Shown here: positions 34,897-45,545 of the stretch, piece by piece
Layout: the number at the start of each line of letters is the position of its first letter
Position numbering within the stretch: the first letter of the stretch is position 1
NCBI GenBank assembly: GCA_034440635.1
Contig: JAOTON010000897.1
Location: 496,001-560,000, forward strand
DNA length: 64,000 nt
From: Lepas anatifera
Taxonomy: Eukaryota > Arthropoda > Thecostraca > Lepadidae
Direction of reading: 5' to 3'
Notes under the pieces: generated by a model
Told to the model about the DNA's origin: nothing
What the model saw: only the letters and a program-made list of their open reading frames with translations
The model's database searches: none
Program-made: the position numbers and the translations under genes

Positions 34897-34965
34897 CGTG
34901 GCGCAGTGGCAACGCGTCGACTTTATAAGCAGTACGGCCGCGGTTCAGCCCTGACCAGCACTGGC
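34897..34965 (+). repeat. tRNA-like head upstream of the non-LTR element
   Basis: An A-box-like TGGCGCAGTGG (34901-34911) and a near B-box CGGTTCAGCCC lie about 40 bp apart, in the same strand as the retrotransposon that follows. It may be a truncated SINE or part of the retroelement 5' region acting as an internal promoter. Confidence 0.35.
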
Positions 34966-35022
34966 TGCTTTTATCACCTACAACATCAACTTTACCAGCA
35001 GAGCCATTTACAGTTACATGAA

Positions 35023-36405
35023 ATGGCGATACCATCGCGAAAATATTCCAGGCCTGTCATACTTCTTCTACAAGCGCTGATGATAATGCAGACTCTTCAA
35101 GTTGTCCAGCAGACTGCACAGCCAGCTCCGAATCCCTGGAGACGAGGCCAAACATCGGCTGGCGTACCTGACTGCCTGGGCCTCGTTGTGTCGTCCCAGC
35201 CGGGGCACCGGCCACCTGGCACTGACCCGAGGGTGGACCCACCCCCGAGCCCGTCCGACGATGGTCGCAGACGGCACACAGCGCGTGGACGCAGGGGCGG
35301 CTCCAAGAAGAGGGGAAGACGTGGAGGGAGGAACTGGCGCCGTCACAGAGGCGTATCTGCGAATGATCTGATCATCGGACATATCAACATCGAATCATTA
35401 AAGCCTAAGTTACCTGAACTCAGAACCGATATCACTGAAACATATGGCTTCGACATACTCGCATTGTGTGAGACGTGGCCGACATGCAATGTGCCAGACC
35501 GACTTATATCTATAAATGGATATCGCATGTTTAGAAAAGATCGACCGAGCACCCTGAAACTACCGAGGGCACATGGCGGTGTCGCTATACTTGTGCGGGA
35601 GACTTTAAAATGCCAGATCCTGACAACACCTTTTACTGGATTAGACGGCTCCAATTTAGAGATAATATGGGTATCTGTGAAAGTTTCCAACGGCCAGATT
35701 TATGTTATAGCTTCTGCTTATCGTGTTCCAGTAAATACTGTCAAACAAATCACCATTGACATGGACGATTTAGAGAACCAACTCCAGTATATGCTAGTGA
35801 ATTTTCCACAAGCAAAATTTGTTATAGCAGGCGACTTTAACAGGTGTTTGAAGAAAGTTGGGTCAGGTGGAAAGCATGTCTTACTTGAAATGTTTCGATC
35901 ATATGGTTTTACTGTTGCAAACATGTCCCGTGCTACCTACAGGCCTTCAAATAGCGTTTTAGATGTAATCGCCACAAACTGTTCAAACATTGTACATATG
36001 TTTGGTGTCACGAGATGTCACTATGGTAGTCCACATGACTTTTCTCGAGTGATGATGAAATGTTCAACTGCCGAACAGAAAGATGCGATAAGAGTACAAA
36101 AGCGATGTCTAGGGAGGGTAGATGCACAGAATCTAGATTTTAGACTTTTGGAAGTTGACTGGTCTCCGTTCTATCTAGCTATGACACCCGACTTAAAATG
36201 GGAATTCTTTCGTGTGGCCTTTCTAGACATTTTGGACCACGTTGCACCAGTTAGACGTGTGCCACTACGGGAGACGTGCAATGTGCCACTTAGTTATAGG
36301 ACGCGACAGTTGTTACGTCAGCGTCAGATCGCTCTGAACTCTAGCACTCTAGATGAGTACAAAGAGACTGAATCGGGAGTCTCGGTCGGCAGTTGGGGCG
36401 GATAG
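35023..36405 (+). pseudogene. CR1/Jockey-type non-LTR retrotransposon: linker plus AP-like endonuclease
   Basis: From the ATG at 35023 the frame runs 460 codons. A basic stretch (RRGGSKKRGRRGGRNWRRHRG) precedes an apurinic-type endonuclease. Motifs in order are HINIESLKPKL, LALCETW (catalytic Glu), GGVAILV, VIAGDFNR (Asp/Asn), LDVIATN and SPHDFSRV (the usual S-D-H-type ending). In intact elements this domain nicks target DNA for reverse transcription. The frame stops prematurely at 36405, and the RT domain continues in other frames downstream, so this copy is broken. The open frame also extends upstream of the ATG to 34894 without a start codon. Among non-LTR clades the domain order and tail best fit CR1/Jockey. 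Confidence 0.85.
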
Positions 36406-36480
36406 GCGGAGCTGTTTTACAGCTGAGATAAGAAATGAGGGCGCGGTAGTATTTGGCGCGTTCTAGAGCCTGTTATTGGT

Positions 36481-37625
36481 AGCAAGAAGAGAAAATCACA
36501 GCCACCAGCCGCCACTCCGGACGCTCTGAACGATTACTTCACTTCTATTGGACCTTTAACCGCAGCAGCTGTCCCGACAGCCACACAGACAGTGCCTGTC
36601 CGATTGCCCCGAGTCACCAGCAGCGCGTTCAAGGTCTCACCTATAGATCTACCAAGGCTGAGTGCAGCCATGCAAACAATCAAACACTGGATCGACAGGT
36701 AGTGATGGTTTTAGTATAGCCATGATTAAACAGTTCTTTGGTTCGATCAGACACCTTTTGCTTGAAATCATAAATTCTAGTTTGATCACAGGCCTAGTTC
36801 CGACCCCATGGAAACATGCTTTAGTCACCCCGATTCCCAAAGGGAACGTTTCCGCAAATCTGGCCGATAGCCGACCGATTTCCCTACTACCGGCGGTTAT
36901 GAAAATCACAGAAAAAGTAGTGCAGAATCAGTTAACTGCCTATCTGGAATCAAATTACTTGCTATCTGATACCCAACATGGATGCCGGAAGTACCACTCT
37001 ACAGAAACCGCGCTGAACGTAATAACCGACAAAATTCTGCAAGCCATGGATCATGGCGAAATTTCGATACTTCTTCTTTTGGATCTCTCCAAATGTTTTG
37101 ATGTAGTTCCGCACACAAAGTTACTAGAGAAAATGATACAGTATGGGATTGATACCAAATGGTTTTCTTCTTAATTCTTGGTAATTATCTGGTCACTGCC
37201 AACAAGTCCAAATTCGGGCACAGAATGGATTAACAGGACTTCAAAGGTGAAAGCAAATTCCCCAAATATGTCAATATTTCACGGCGGTAGTCTCTCATGT
37301 GTGCTCTACCTTTTATTCTCAAATGATTTGGGCCTCTTTGTTGACGAAAATGTCACTCTTGTAAGTTTTGCTGATGATTGCCAAATTCATATTTCTGGAA
37401 AGAAAGAAAACTTACAGGGTCTTATTCAACAGATGGAGGACGCACTGGAAACATTATACCAGTGGTTTTGTCACAACCAGATGAAATTGAACACGGGGAA
37501 AACTCAAATGATTGTATTTGGCACTCCTAAAATGCTGAAGTCATTGGCAGCAGTCACATTAAATTTCTGTGGATCAGTTATTGCAGATTCTAGGGTAGTT
37601 AGAAATCTGGGTTTGACTATGGACA
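36481..37625 (+). pseudogene. CR1/Jockey-type reverse transcriptase, N-terminal and catalytic part (broken)
   Basis: The RT continues in at least three frame segments. 36481-36704 holds LNDYFTSIG, the standard block before the RT. 36662-37174 carries PWKHALVTPIPKG, SRPISLLP, KYHSTETAL and LLLLDLSKCFDVVPH, ending at a stop. 37178-37711 carries the catalytic box FADD (37367-37378) and MKLNTGKTQMIVFG. Stops and frameshifts separate the segments. A 150-bp MITE interrupts the thumb region from about 37632. The element cannot make an active enzyme. Confidence 0.85.
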
Positions 37626-37631
37626 GACTGA

Positions 37632-37783
37632 GGAGGTTATCGCATGGTCGTAGGAACATGGGGGGGGCAACGGGGGTTGTGCCCCCCTTCTCATATATTG
37701 GCGATTCTTAATAATTAATCATATGGCGTTAACTGAAAAGAAATTACTTAAAACTGTACCTTGGCCCCCAATGTTCTGACCTG
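37632..37783. mobile_element. about 150-bp MITE inserted in the retrotransposon (copy 1)
   Basis: GGAGGTTATCGCATGGTCGT leads into an AACATGGGGG run. An interior with CATATATTGGCGATTC and TAATAATTAATC follows, then CTTGGCCCCCAATGTTCT. It is almost identical to 38662-38815. The retrotransposon frame is interrupted here: it stops after GLTMDR and resumes with DLSFEAHIDTV at about 37784. The right terminus is shorter than in copy 2. Confidence 0.65.
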
Positions 37784-38340
37784 AGCTTCGAAGCCCATAT
37801 CGACACCGTAAGACAGAAGTGTACAGGTACGCTGAGAGCACTCGTCATGCACAGCACACCATACCACGACGATATTTGGCGCAAATTGTTCAAGGGCTCG
37901 TGATTTCAATCGTACGGTATTGTATCAGCATTTACGGCTCCTGCAATGTAACGCAAACCCGACGAATCCAAAAAATTATCAACTTTGGTGCGAGGGTGGT
38001 GACCGGTAAACGGAGAGGCGACCACATATCTCCCGTACTTACTGAACTGCGATGGCTCAGTGCAGAGCAGCTAGTGCAATATCACACTTTATGTGCGGTG
38101 TACCAGGCCATAGAGAGTGGGCAGCCGTCGGCCATTGCCAACACGATCGGAATTAGAGCAGACGCTACACACGGACATCACACACGACGATCAAACCAAC
38201 TGACTCTACCGCGCATCAGGACAGAAGCGGGCAGACGACGACTATGTTATCGCGGTGTCAAGCTTTTTAACGAGTTCGACTTTGACAGGACAAGACCATT
38301 TAGAGCTGCGTTAAAAGACATGTTGATTACTCGGCAGTGA
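37784..38340 (+). pseudogene. CR1/Jockey-type ORF2 C-terminal part (broken)
   Basis: After the MITE the frame encodes DLSFEAHIDTVRQKCTG, then (37819-38340) LVISIVRYCISIYGSC, IINFGARVVTGKRRGDHI and LTELRWLSAEQ, and ends at a stop at 38338-38340. This is the usual C-terminal block of CR1/Jockey ORF2. It is related to 42840-43010 (VRYCIQVYGS, FNFAARIISGRRNHDHI). The 3' region ends with three TCTCAA-type units at 38534-38553, the likely retroelement tail. The element thus spans about 35.0-38.55 kb. Confidence 0.8.
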
Positions 38341-38533
38341 AGATGCGTATATATGCGTGAAAGTCTAAGTGAGTAGGTATGTGTGATGTATTGTTGCTTT
38401 TATGATCACGGCTGCTGAGTTTTTATAGCTCTTACTTTGTTTTTATCCATGGCATTTTGTATATACTTGTCATGTCTTACATCGCGACGTGTCATCGTGA
38501 AAAGCCACATCAGTGTGGACCCTTGACGAAATA

Positions 38534-38553
38534 CATCTCAATCTCAATCTCAA
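38534..38553 (+). repeat. (ATCTCA)n retroelement 3' tail
   Basis: Three near-perfect hexamer units follow the 3' region of the retrotransposon, as non-LTR elements of this group usually end in short simple repeats. Confidence 0.6.
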
Positions 38554-38661
38554 TTTGGTTGGCCATTTGGGGGACGCCCTCTTCCTCAGTTTGAACGGCC
38601 ATATGCATACATAAGGTCTAATTTTAGCTCAAATATATCGTGTTCAAGCAGCTAAATACTT

Positions 38662-38825
38662 GGAGGTTATCGCATGGTCGTAGGAACATGGGGGGCAACA
38701 GGGGGCCGTGCCCTCCTTCTCATATATTGGCGATTCTTAATAATTAATCCTATGGCGTTAACTGAAAAGAAATTACTTAAAACTGTATCTTGGCCCCCAA
38801 TGTTCTGGACGTTCCTACGCCTGTG
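38662..38825. mobile_element. about 160-bp MITE (copy 2)
   Basis: Same sequence as 37632-37783 but with a complete right end. The left CATGGTCGTAGGAAC pairs imperfectly (11 of 15) with the right GTTCCTACGCCTGTG, and inner arms CATGGGGG / CCCCCAATG extend the inverted repeat. It has no coding capacity. The type resembles hAT-like MITEs, but no target duplication is clear. Confidence 0.6.
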
Positions 38826-41437
38826 AGCACCATACATGATTTAGGAAATATCATTAAATGGACTATGACAACTTCATCAGATTCGAACTGAGATATCAGT
38901 CGTGTCGAGCGTACCACGAAACCTCTGGTTTCTTAAATCGTTTCTCTTAGAACTCACATTTTACAGAGCACCCGTGTCTTCATGAGCGTATTTTTTTATA
39001 ACGTAGGAATACCGTGGGCCCGACGGCCTGCTGCTCGGCGGGAGCCGGGAACGGCGCGGGCCCGCGCCGCGCGGGGCCGCGCGGGGCCGCTGCTCGGCGA
39101 GCCGGGACGGGAACGGCGCGGGGCCGCGCGGGCCTGCTCTCCACCCTAAAACACCCTATTGAAGTGCACACGGGGAGTTCTGGGACATATAACATATCTA
39201 ACCTGGGGCTTCCAGGCATGGCTTATCACATGGCCATCTTAGTTCAAATCCCATTGCGAAGGTACTGTATTCCTCTTAAGACTGGACTCGATTATTTCGA
39301 AGTTTCTGATTCTCAAGTGCAGAGCAAATGGAGAGCTGATTTCAATAAGCGGACCGAAACGACGAGTCCGGAAAAGCAGTCATGTTCATGTCTATTTTTG
39401 TGTTGTATGACAAAGGCTATGCTGAACTCTATGTATGTATGACGACGACATGCTATGTAGAGGACTACTCGTGATACTTTATTTGAAATACAGTTTTTCC
39501 TAGAATTGTTTTCAAGTGTTAACAATATCCGCCCATCCAAGCGATCTGGAACACAAGTATCCATCCTCGTCATCCTTTAAGAGATAATGCATAGCAAACG
39601 TCCATTTCGACTACACTCCCGGTCTCGCGAAGGTAGACAGAGAATCCATGTATAGCGGGGGACTTACAGCCTACTACCAAACACTATATATGTTGCGCTT
39701 TTTAAATATAGCCCGCTGAGACAAACAGGAACGCAATTTGATCAACTATTTACAACGAACATGCAACCGTTGGGGGAGCGATGCAGTGGCTCAGTGAGAT
39801 TATGTTTATTCCAACGGTAACACCAAACACTCTGCCTTCGACATGGAGAGGAAGGCTCAGTCAAGACTTGGCAACAACCTCCCCAGCCTGTTTACCGTGT
39901 CAACCAAACATGTTTGTAGAGCTCTTTTTAGTACCGGCGACACCAAGCTGCGCATTTATCGACCGTATTGTGGCTATTTTCTACCGCGGTAAGTGGAGGT
40001 TAAAGAGGAGACGTGGTCTATAAAACTTGATGGGATGCGCTGACTTAGGTAAACCAATGAGAGCGAATGTAAATCGATAATTTCTCGGAAAACGTGCTGA
40101 AGGTAGGCTGCCATAAATCGCTTAAGGTCGCGTGGGAGTGGCCTAACCTAAAGCATATGGTAAATCAGAAGACAGTTAAATAGTTAAAATGCATAAATCG
40201 TACCCGAAAAACCCCTGCAGACAAAGAGTGAGCCAAATATAGGATAAAAATGTAAGGACTCTAAAAGCAGCCCAGGCAAAAAAGGCAGTTTTAGAAAAAA
40301 GGACCTTAAAACAGTCTAAAAATCCCAAAACGGTAAAATAGGGCAAAAACTATGCTTTAATCTTTCTTGGACCTTTGATTTTTTCATTTTAGCTGATCTT
40401 TTTTACCTTGGACGTTCTTACAGCCTTGTACCTTTTCGGCTTATTTTGGGCTGGTGTTTTGTTTGAAATGATGGTCTTTTTCGGGTAGATTTGATATAGT
40501 AAAGCTCTTTTTGACTTCTACTTGATCATCTTTTTATAGGCTTAGGTCACTCTTAAGAGACTTTATGGCATGTAGTTTGTCGCGGTTGCGGCAACCTAAC
40601 GACAACGAAACGAATACAAAAATTAAGCACCACGTATTTATCATGTACCTATCAAGGTTTTAAGACGATGTTTTGAAAATGATTTGAAATATGTTCCCCG
40701 TTCAGCAAAGGAGGCAATAGAAGGGTTCGCACTGAGGCCGAAACGTGAATACAAGCCCTGTGGGCGGTCAAACTGAGGAGGGGGCTAGCAGGATGAAGTT
40801 GGGGACGTTTCACCACTTCGGACGTTTCACTTTCATCCACACCCCGCCATTGACGGCTCGGAAACACCGCCATTTTTGCTACTTACCAATTACGCATGCT
40901 CTAGGTGTGAGAATCATCTCTGTTAAAATGTCATCAGAAATACACGTGCAAACATTTGCTATAGGTCCAGGAATGAGGTCCCGATCACTAGCCGTAGAAC
41001 ATGCCACACCACTGAGCGCACAGCTTCGTTTCGGCCAAGTGAGGTGCCTGAGGTCAGTTTCAGAGCCAATATCGTCACGCCGAGTGTCCGGCTGCCTCTC
41101 GAAGACGCCAAGTGTTCAAGCCGGTGTCACACTCACTGTGGCCGAGTGTACAGGGGCGGAAATACTGGCCCGTCCAGGCTGGTCAACATTCGCGGCGCCA
41201 GGGCTGGCTTTTCAGGGTAATCTTGGAGAGTGGGCTACAGCACGAGTAGTTGTTATTTCCTTTTGGATTCAAACTCGATCTTTCTAGAGCACCAAATCAA
41301 GTGTGTCTTCAAACCCCTTATCACAGTGGTAGACGCGCGTTTGCTTTGTCTGCCAGCCGCGCCAAGCACGCAGCAAGCATCAATCAATCATCAACAATGC
41401 AGGTAGGGTTAAAGGCGACACTGGCTTTGATGTTCTA
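38826..41437. other. no gene supported
   Basis: 39014-39140 is an extreme GC island made of two imperfect copies of a unit containing CTGCTCGGCG and GGAACGGCGCGG. 40200-40560 switches from A-rich to T-rich strand composition around 40355. The frame 40745-41287 lacks a plausible start and motifs. Confidence 0.35.
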
Positions 41438-42189
41438 TTAACACGCGCCCCGCTGGGGTCCCTGGCATGACGCGCCCCGCTGGGGGGGGGGGCGTTTTTC
41501 GCCCCCCCTCCGTATCTCGTTCCCCACGAAAGCTAAAGGAAAATAACGAGCGGCGTTCGAAAGCTTTTGACAAGACGAATAGATTTTATACGCATATTCT
41601 TTATGTCAGGTCAATATTAAGGTCAGCAGAGGTCAAAGAAGGTTCCATAGGCTTACAACAAAGCAGTGTACGTTTCTCTCTCTAGATCTGCCCGCAGGAG
41701 AGCTAGTGCAAATCTTTAAGCATCATTGGATTCCTCTTATCGCGGCAAATCGAATGATGTATAATATGCCCTTGCTAGGTCAAATAGTGAAAATGACCTG
41801 ACCTCGAGTTAGGTCAGCACAGAGTGACCTGGTATGGTCATGTTGCATATTAATCGACTCCCTGTGACAATATAAGCACAATGCAAGCAAAATGGGAGCT
41901 TTATCTCGATTCAGTGACAAGTTATTGGCAAATCAATCACTCTATGCTCCCGTGACTTGATATGACCTTTGATAGGTCAGATACTCAAAAACTCAACTTT
42001 ATGGCCAAGATCGTGGTAAGAATAGACGGTTTGAGGATTTTCAGCTTTATCTATCCAGTATTTAAGGAAAACAAGCCCATTCTATTTTTCACCATAGACC
42101 TATAATGGGGTGACCAAAAAATTGACCCCGCCTTAGGTCAACAATATCAAAATTCCGAGATAGCAGATTTTTAGACCCTAATGACCTTT

Positions 42190-44354
42190 GATAAAGACCC
42201 TGATTTCTTTGATGTAATTGATCATGGGTCACTTCTGACTAAATTAGAGCTTTTACAAATCCATCCGGGCTGGTTTCGGAGCTATCTTAGTGGACATGTG
42301 CAACGAGTCCAAATCGGGGATAAAATGTCGGAACCCCTCCCTATCAACATGGGTACTTTTCAGGGCACATGTTTGGGCCCTGTGCTCGCAAATATCGCGG
42401 GTAATGATCTAACGTGTCACATACCATCACATCGTAATGGCTTTCGTGTTAGTTATATAAGGTACGCAGACGACATACAGCTGGAATCACTGGTCCACGT
42501 GGTCGTATGCCTGAAATGAAAAATTGTTTGGAAGAAATTCTGGAAGTGATGACCATATGGTTTCAACAAAACGGGATGTTGGTCAATGCCAGCAAGACGG
42601 AGCTTCTCCTGTGTGGCGACCAAAGGCAGCTAAAACACATATCGCTACCTGTACACATTCAGTTTATGAATGAGGAAATTGGAAGTAAAAATGTAGTTAA
42701 AAATTTAGGGGTATTTATGGATCGCAATCTTTATTGGTCTCATCATGTCAAGTGTATATCGGATCGCTGTTTTGGTATACTTATTGCTTTGTATAATGCC
42801 AAACATGTTCTGCCCACTGAAGTACTCCCTCGTGTTATTGACTCGCTTGTATTTTCACATGTTAGGTACTGCATTCAGGTCTATGGAAGCACAAATTCTG
42901 AACCAAAGAACAATATGCAGAAAATCTTTAACTTTGCAGCCAGAATAATATCAGGTCGAAGGAATCACGACCATATCTCGGATGTCACTGAAGAGCTGGG
43001 ATGGTTTAACACGCGCATTGACGGGGTCTGAGCCACCTTCGCATTGACGGGGGCGGGTACCCGCCCCTAAGATCTCGAGAACCACGGTAGGTAGCGAAAA
43101 CGGTAAACGGCGATGGGCTGCCCATCCACTTCTCCATCGAAAACATTTGAACCATTTTTTGTCAGGTCACATCTAAGGTCACGAGAGGTCAAAACATGCC
43201 CGTCATAGGGATAACATGTAAATTCAGTTTTTCGGCAATGCAATCTGAACAAGTAAAGATAGAGCAAAACGACTTGAACTGTATGAATCCTCTTAGCAAG
43301 CCGAATCGAATGATATATGATTTGACCTTGCTAGGTCAAATCAATGATTTGACCTGACCTGAGGTCAGGTCAGGGTCAAATTATATAAAATGCCTATCAT
43401 TAGAACCGCAAAGCCCAGGCGAGTCTAATGCAGCTAAAATAAATGCTCTATCACCATCCGTTACTGAGTTATTCCGTAAAAACCATTTTTCCCATGTATT
43501 TCCAATGGAGAGGTCATGCCTCGCACCTGACCTTAGGTCATCGATATCAAAAATACCGGAACATATTTTAGAGAACTCGGTGGGGCCATTATGTGATGTG
43601 AGTTTCAATCGGATAAGTTCACCCTGCTCCGACTTATGCTATCTTAAACTTTTTTGAGGTCGGGTCACTTGACCTGTACTGGTGACCTGACCTGAGATGA
43701 CCTAACCTTAAAATTTTCACAGAAGTTGTAAAAATGATGAGGGAAAAGGTATACAGTACGGCGGCGCTACCCGCCGCCGTTTTCTCCTGTCTCCGAAAAC
43801 CCGAGGGGGCGGGTACCCCCCCCGTCATGCGCGTGTTAATGCCCAGCGTTTTATCGAATATTTTGACATGTGTATGCTTTATAAGTTGATAACGACAGGT
43901 TGCCCTTCGTCCCTGGCATCGAATTTTCATTTTAACCGTGATGTTTTGAATCGGGAGACAAGACAATCGGAAAACTTGGCACTCCAAAGCCGAGAACAAA
44001 TTATGGAAAACGTAGCTTTGTTTATCGTGTCTCATCGCTTTACAACAATATTTGTGTACTTGTTGGAAATCCTCGGGCAACAAACTATTGTGTCTTCAAA
44101 AAGAATATCAGGCGCGCTGTGCGGGGTGATCGGATGAATTGAGTGCTCGTAGATACATAGTATCATATTTTAAATTTCTATTTTAATTTAGCAATTCTCA
44201 TATCATGTTCGGGCATGTATGTAGTTCTTGTGTTCATTTCGTGGCGATGTGCTGGAGCACTAACATTTGACTATGTTTTTGACAAAGGTCTAAGAATAAC
44301 CCACTGTGTGCGGAAAGACCTGCTGATGTGAATACATACATACATACATACATA
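42190..44354 (+). mobile_element. 5'-truncated CR1/Jockey-like retrotransposon inside a TTAA element
   Basis: The RT begins mid-domain at FFDVIDHGSLLTKLE and continues with WFRSYLSGHVQRVQIG, GTFQGTCLGPVLANI and the intact catalytic YADD (42463-42474). A frameshift near 42510 moves it to the 42507-43031 frame (MLVNASKTELLLCG, KNLGVFMDRNLYW, VRYCIQVYGS). The TTAA element at 43006-43839 then interrupts it. The C-terminus resumes in the same frame at 43840 and ends at a stop near 44137. The 3' region ends in a (CATA)n tail at about 44331-44354, after which the outer TTAA element resumes. Confidence 0.8.
43006..43839. mobile_element. TTAA-flanked AGGTCA-rich element, class CACGCGCATTGACGGG (copy J, inverted)
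   Basis: TTAA at 43006-43009 and 43836-43839, 834 bp, in the opposite orientation to 11695-12601 and 20269-21097. It starts CACGCGCATTGACGGGGTCT (two terminal units here) and ends CCCGTCATGCGCGTG. It has a perfect 23-bp palindrome of four half-sites (43350-43372) and the GC hairpin region at about 43759-43780. It sits in the RT frame between the codons for Trp-Phe and the next codon. Removing the element and one TTAA makes the frame continuous from 42507 to 44137. Confidence 0.9.
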
Positions 44355-44613
44355 CCTTATCATATTGTGAAAGTTTCAAACTGATCGGTTCACTGATGTT
44401 CCCTGGGCGCCGCTTCAAACTCGTGATTTTAGGTTTTGAGGTCGGGTCACTTGACCTGACATGACATTAACTAAAAAATTTGGACAGATGTGTAAAATTG
44501 ATTAGGTATAAGGTACTGTAAGTTTCGTTGTTCTGCGTCTCTTCGTTTTTGAGCTATCTGGGGAAAACCAGGAGGGGGCGAATTTCGCCCCCCTTCCCAG
44601 CGGGGCGTGTTAA

Positions 44614-45545
44614 GATGGAAGTTGAGTCCCGAAGGAAACAATAGCTATTTGTGCTGCAGCCCAATTTTTCAGCTTGCCTAAAACAAGTAGTCCTGACAAC
44701 GTGCATGACAGCCGGCTTCTCCCGAGCGTGAGCATTGCCGCCGATGATGTAGCGTGTGAACAGGACTTGTGTTTCAGACCCACTCAAACGAGGCGAACGA
44801 TCCGTTGAGCAGCTCGAGTGGGAAATCATAGGTTCTGATGCCGGAGCGGCAGGGTCTGTAGCACCAGCACCGACTCAGACGGCTGGTCTGAAGCCAGCGG
44901 GCAGGCCCTGCTGCCTACTCCCTGACAATCGTACCAAACAAACACCAAACGCCAACTCCCACGCAGCCAAGCGCGTCGCCACGGACTTTCGAGTGGAGGG
45001 CCGGGACCTGTGGTGAAACCCTTGAAACGCCTACGTCCGCTTAAATCCGGCATTTCTAATGGTATTTCCGAGTAAAAGTGGGAGGGGGTCGCCCCACCCC
45101 CACTTTCCAAGGGTGGGGAAGGGCCGCCCCGCAGGCCCCCGGTGGCAACGCCCTTGCATGCCGCCTTCGTGGCGTACTATATTTTCGTAGACATTATTAT
45201 TTTATGGGTATGCCCCACGTGTTTTCTTCCGTGGTAGATAAATTCAGGAGCCCAATGTCAATTTAGTCTAAGATTGTCTTTTCGGTAGAGCTGTTTGAAA
45301 CAGGTTAGGTCAAGCCATTATTTTCACAAGGTTGAACTTGACGTTTTTGCTTTGATGTGTATTATACAAAGTAAATCATGCCTACTAAATGCATGAATCA
45401 ATACTCTCTCCTTGTTCCATCAAGAAGCAGAAAAGATTGGGCATGAGATCACCACCAGACCAAGAACACATTTCAGGGCAGACGGCAGACGATTAAACAA
45501 ATGGTAGTTAAGTGCCCTGAATCACACAGCGGATATCGCTCCGCC
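44614..45545. other. no gene supported; MITE-like fragment at 45071-45155
   Basis: The fragment AAAAGTGGGAGGGGGTCGCC...CCCCCGGTGGCAACGCCC is a weak inverted match to 23580-23670. The rest of the region shows no gene. Confidence 0.3.

Larger units (their letters stand above)
41438..44613. mobile_element. TTAA-flanked AGGTCA-rich element, class CACGCGCCCCGCTGGGG, expanded by nested insertions (copy I)
   Basis: TTAA at 41438-41441 with CACGCGCCCCGCTGGGG, and CCCAGCGGGGCGTG with TTAA at 44610-44613, form a matched pair of inverted ends. The left terminus is partly duplicated (a second GCGCCCCGCTGGGG at 41471). The outer left part (to about 42190) and right part (about 44355-44613) both contain AGGTCA half-sites. 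The right part carries the family subterminal block in inverted form (AAGGTACTGTAAG, GAGCTATCTGGGG). The middle is a non-LTR fragment with a (CATA)n tail, itself containing 43006-43839. Without the inserts the element would be about 1 kb. Confidence 0.8.

Noticed and set aside
33964..35035. Overlapping frames of about 180-335 codons on both strands encoding 11-residue repeats
   Set aside because: They are by-products of the stop-free 33-bp minisatellite. The longest only extends into ordinary flanking sequence.
40745..41287. 180-codon plus-strand frame
   Set aside because: It starts at GTG, lacks an early good ATG and has no recognisable domain or splice context.
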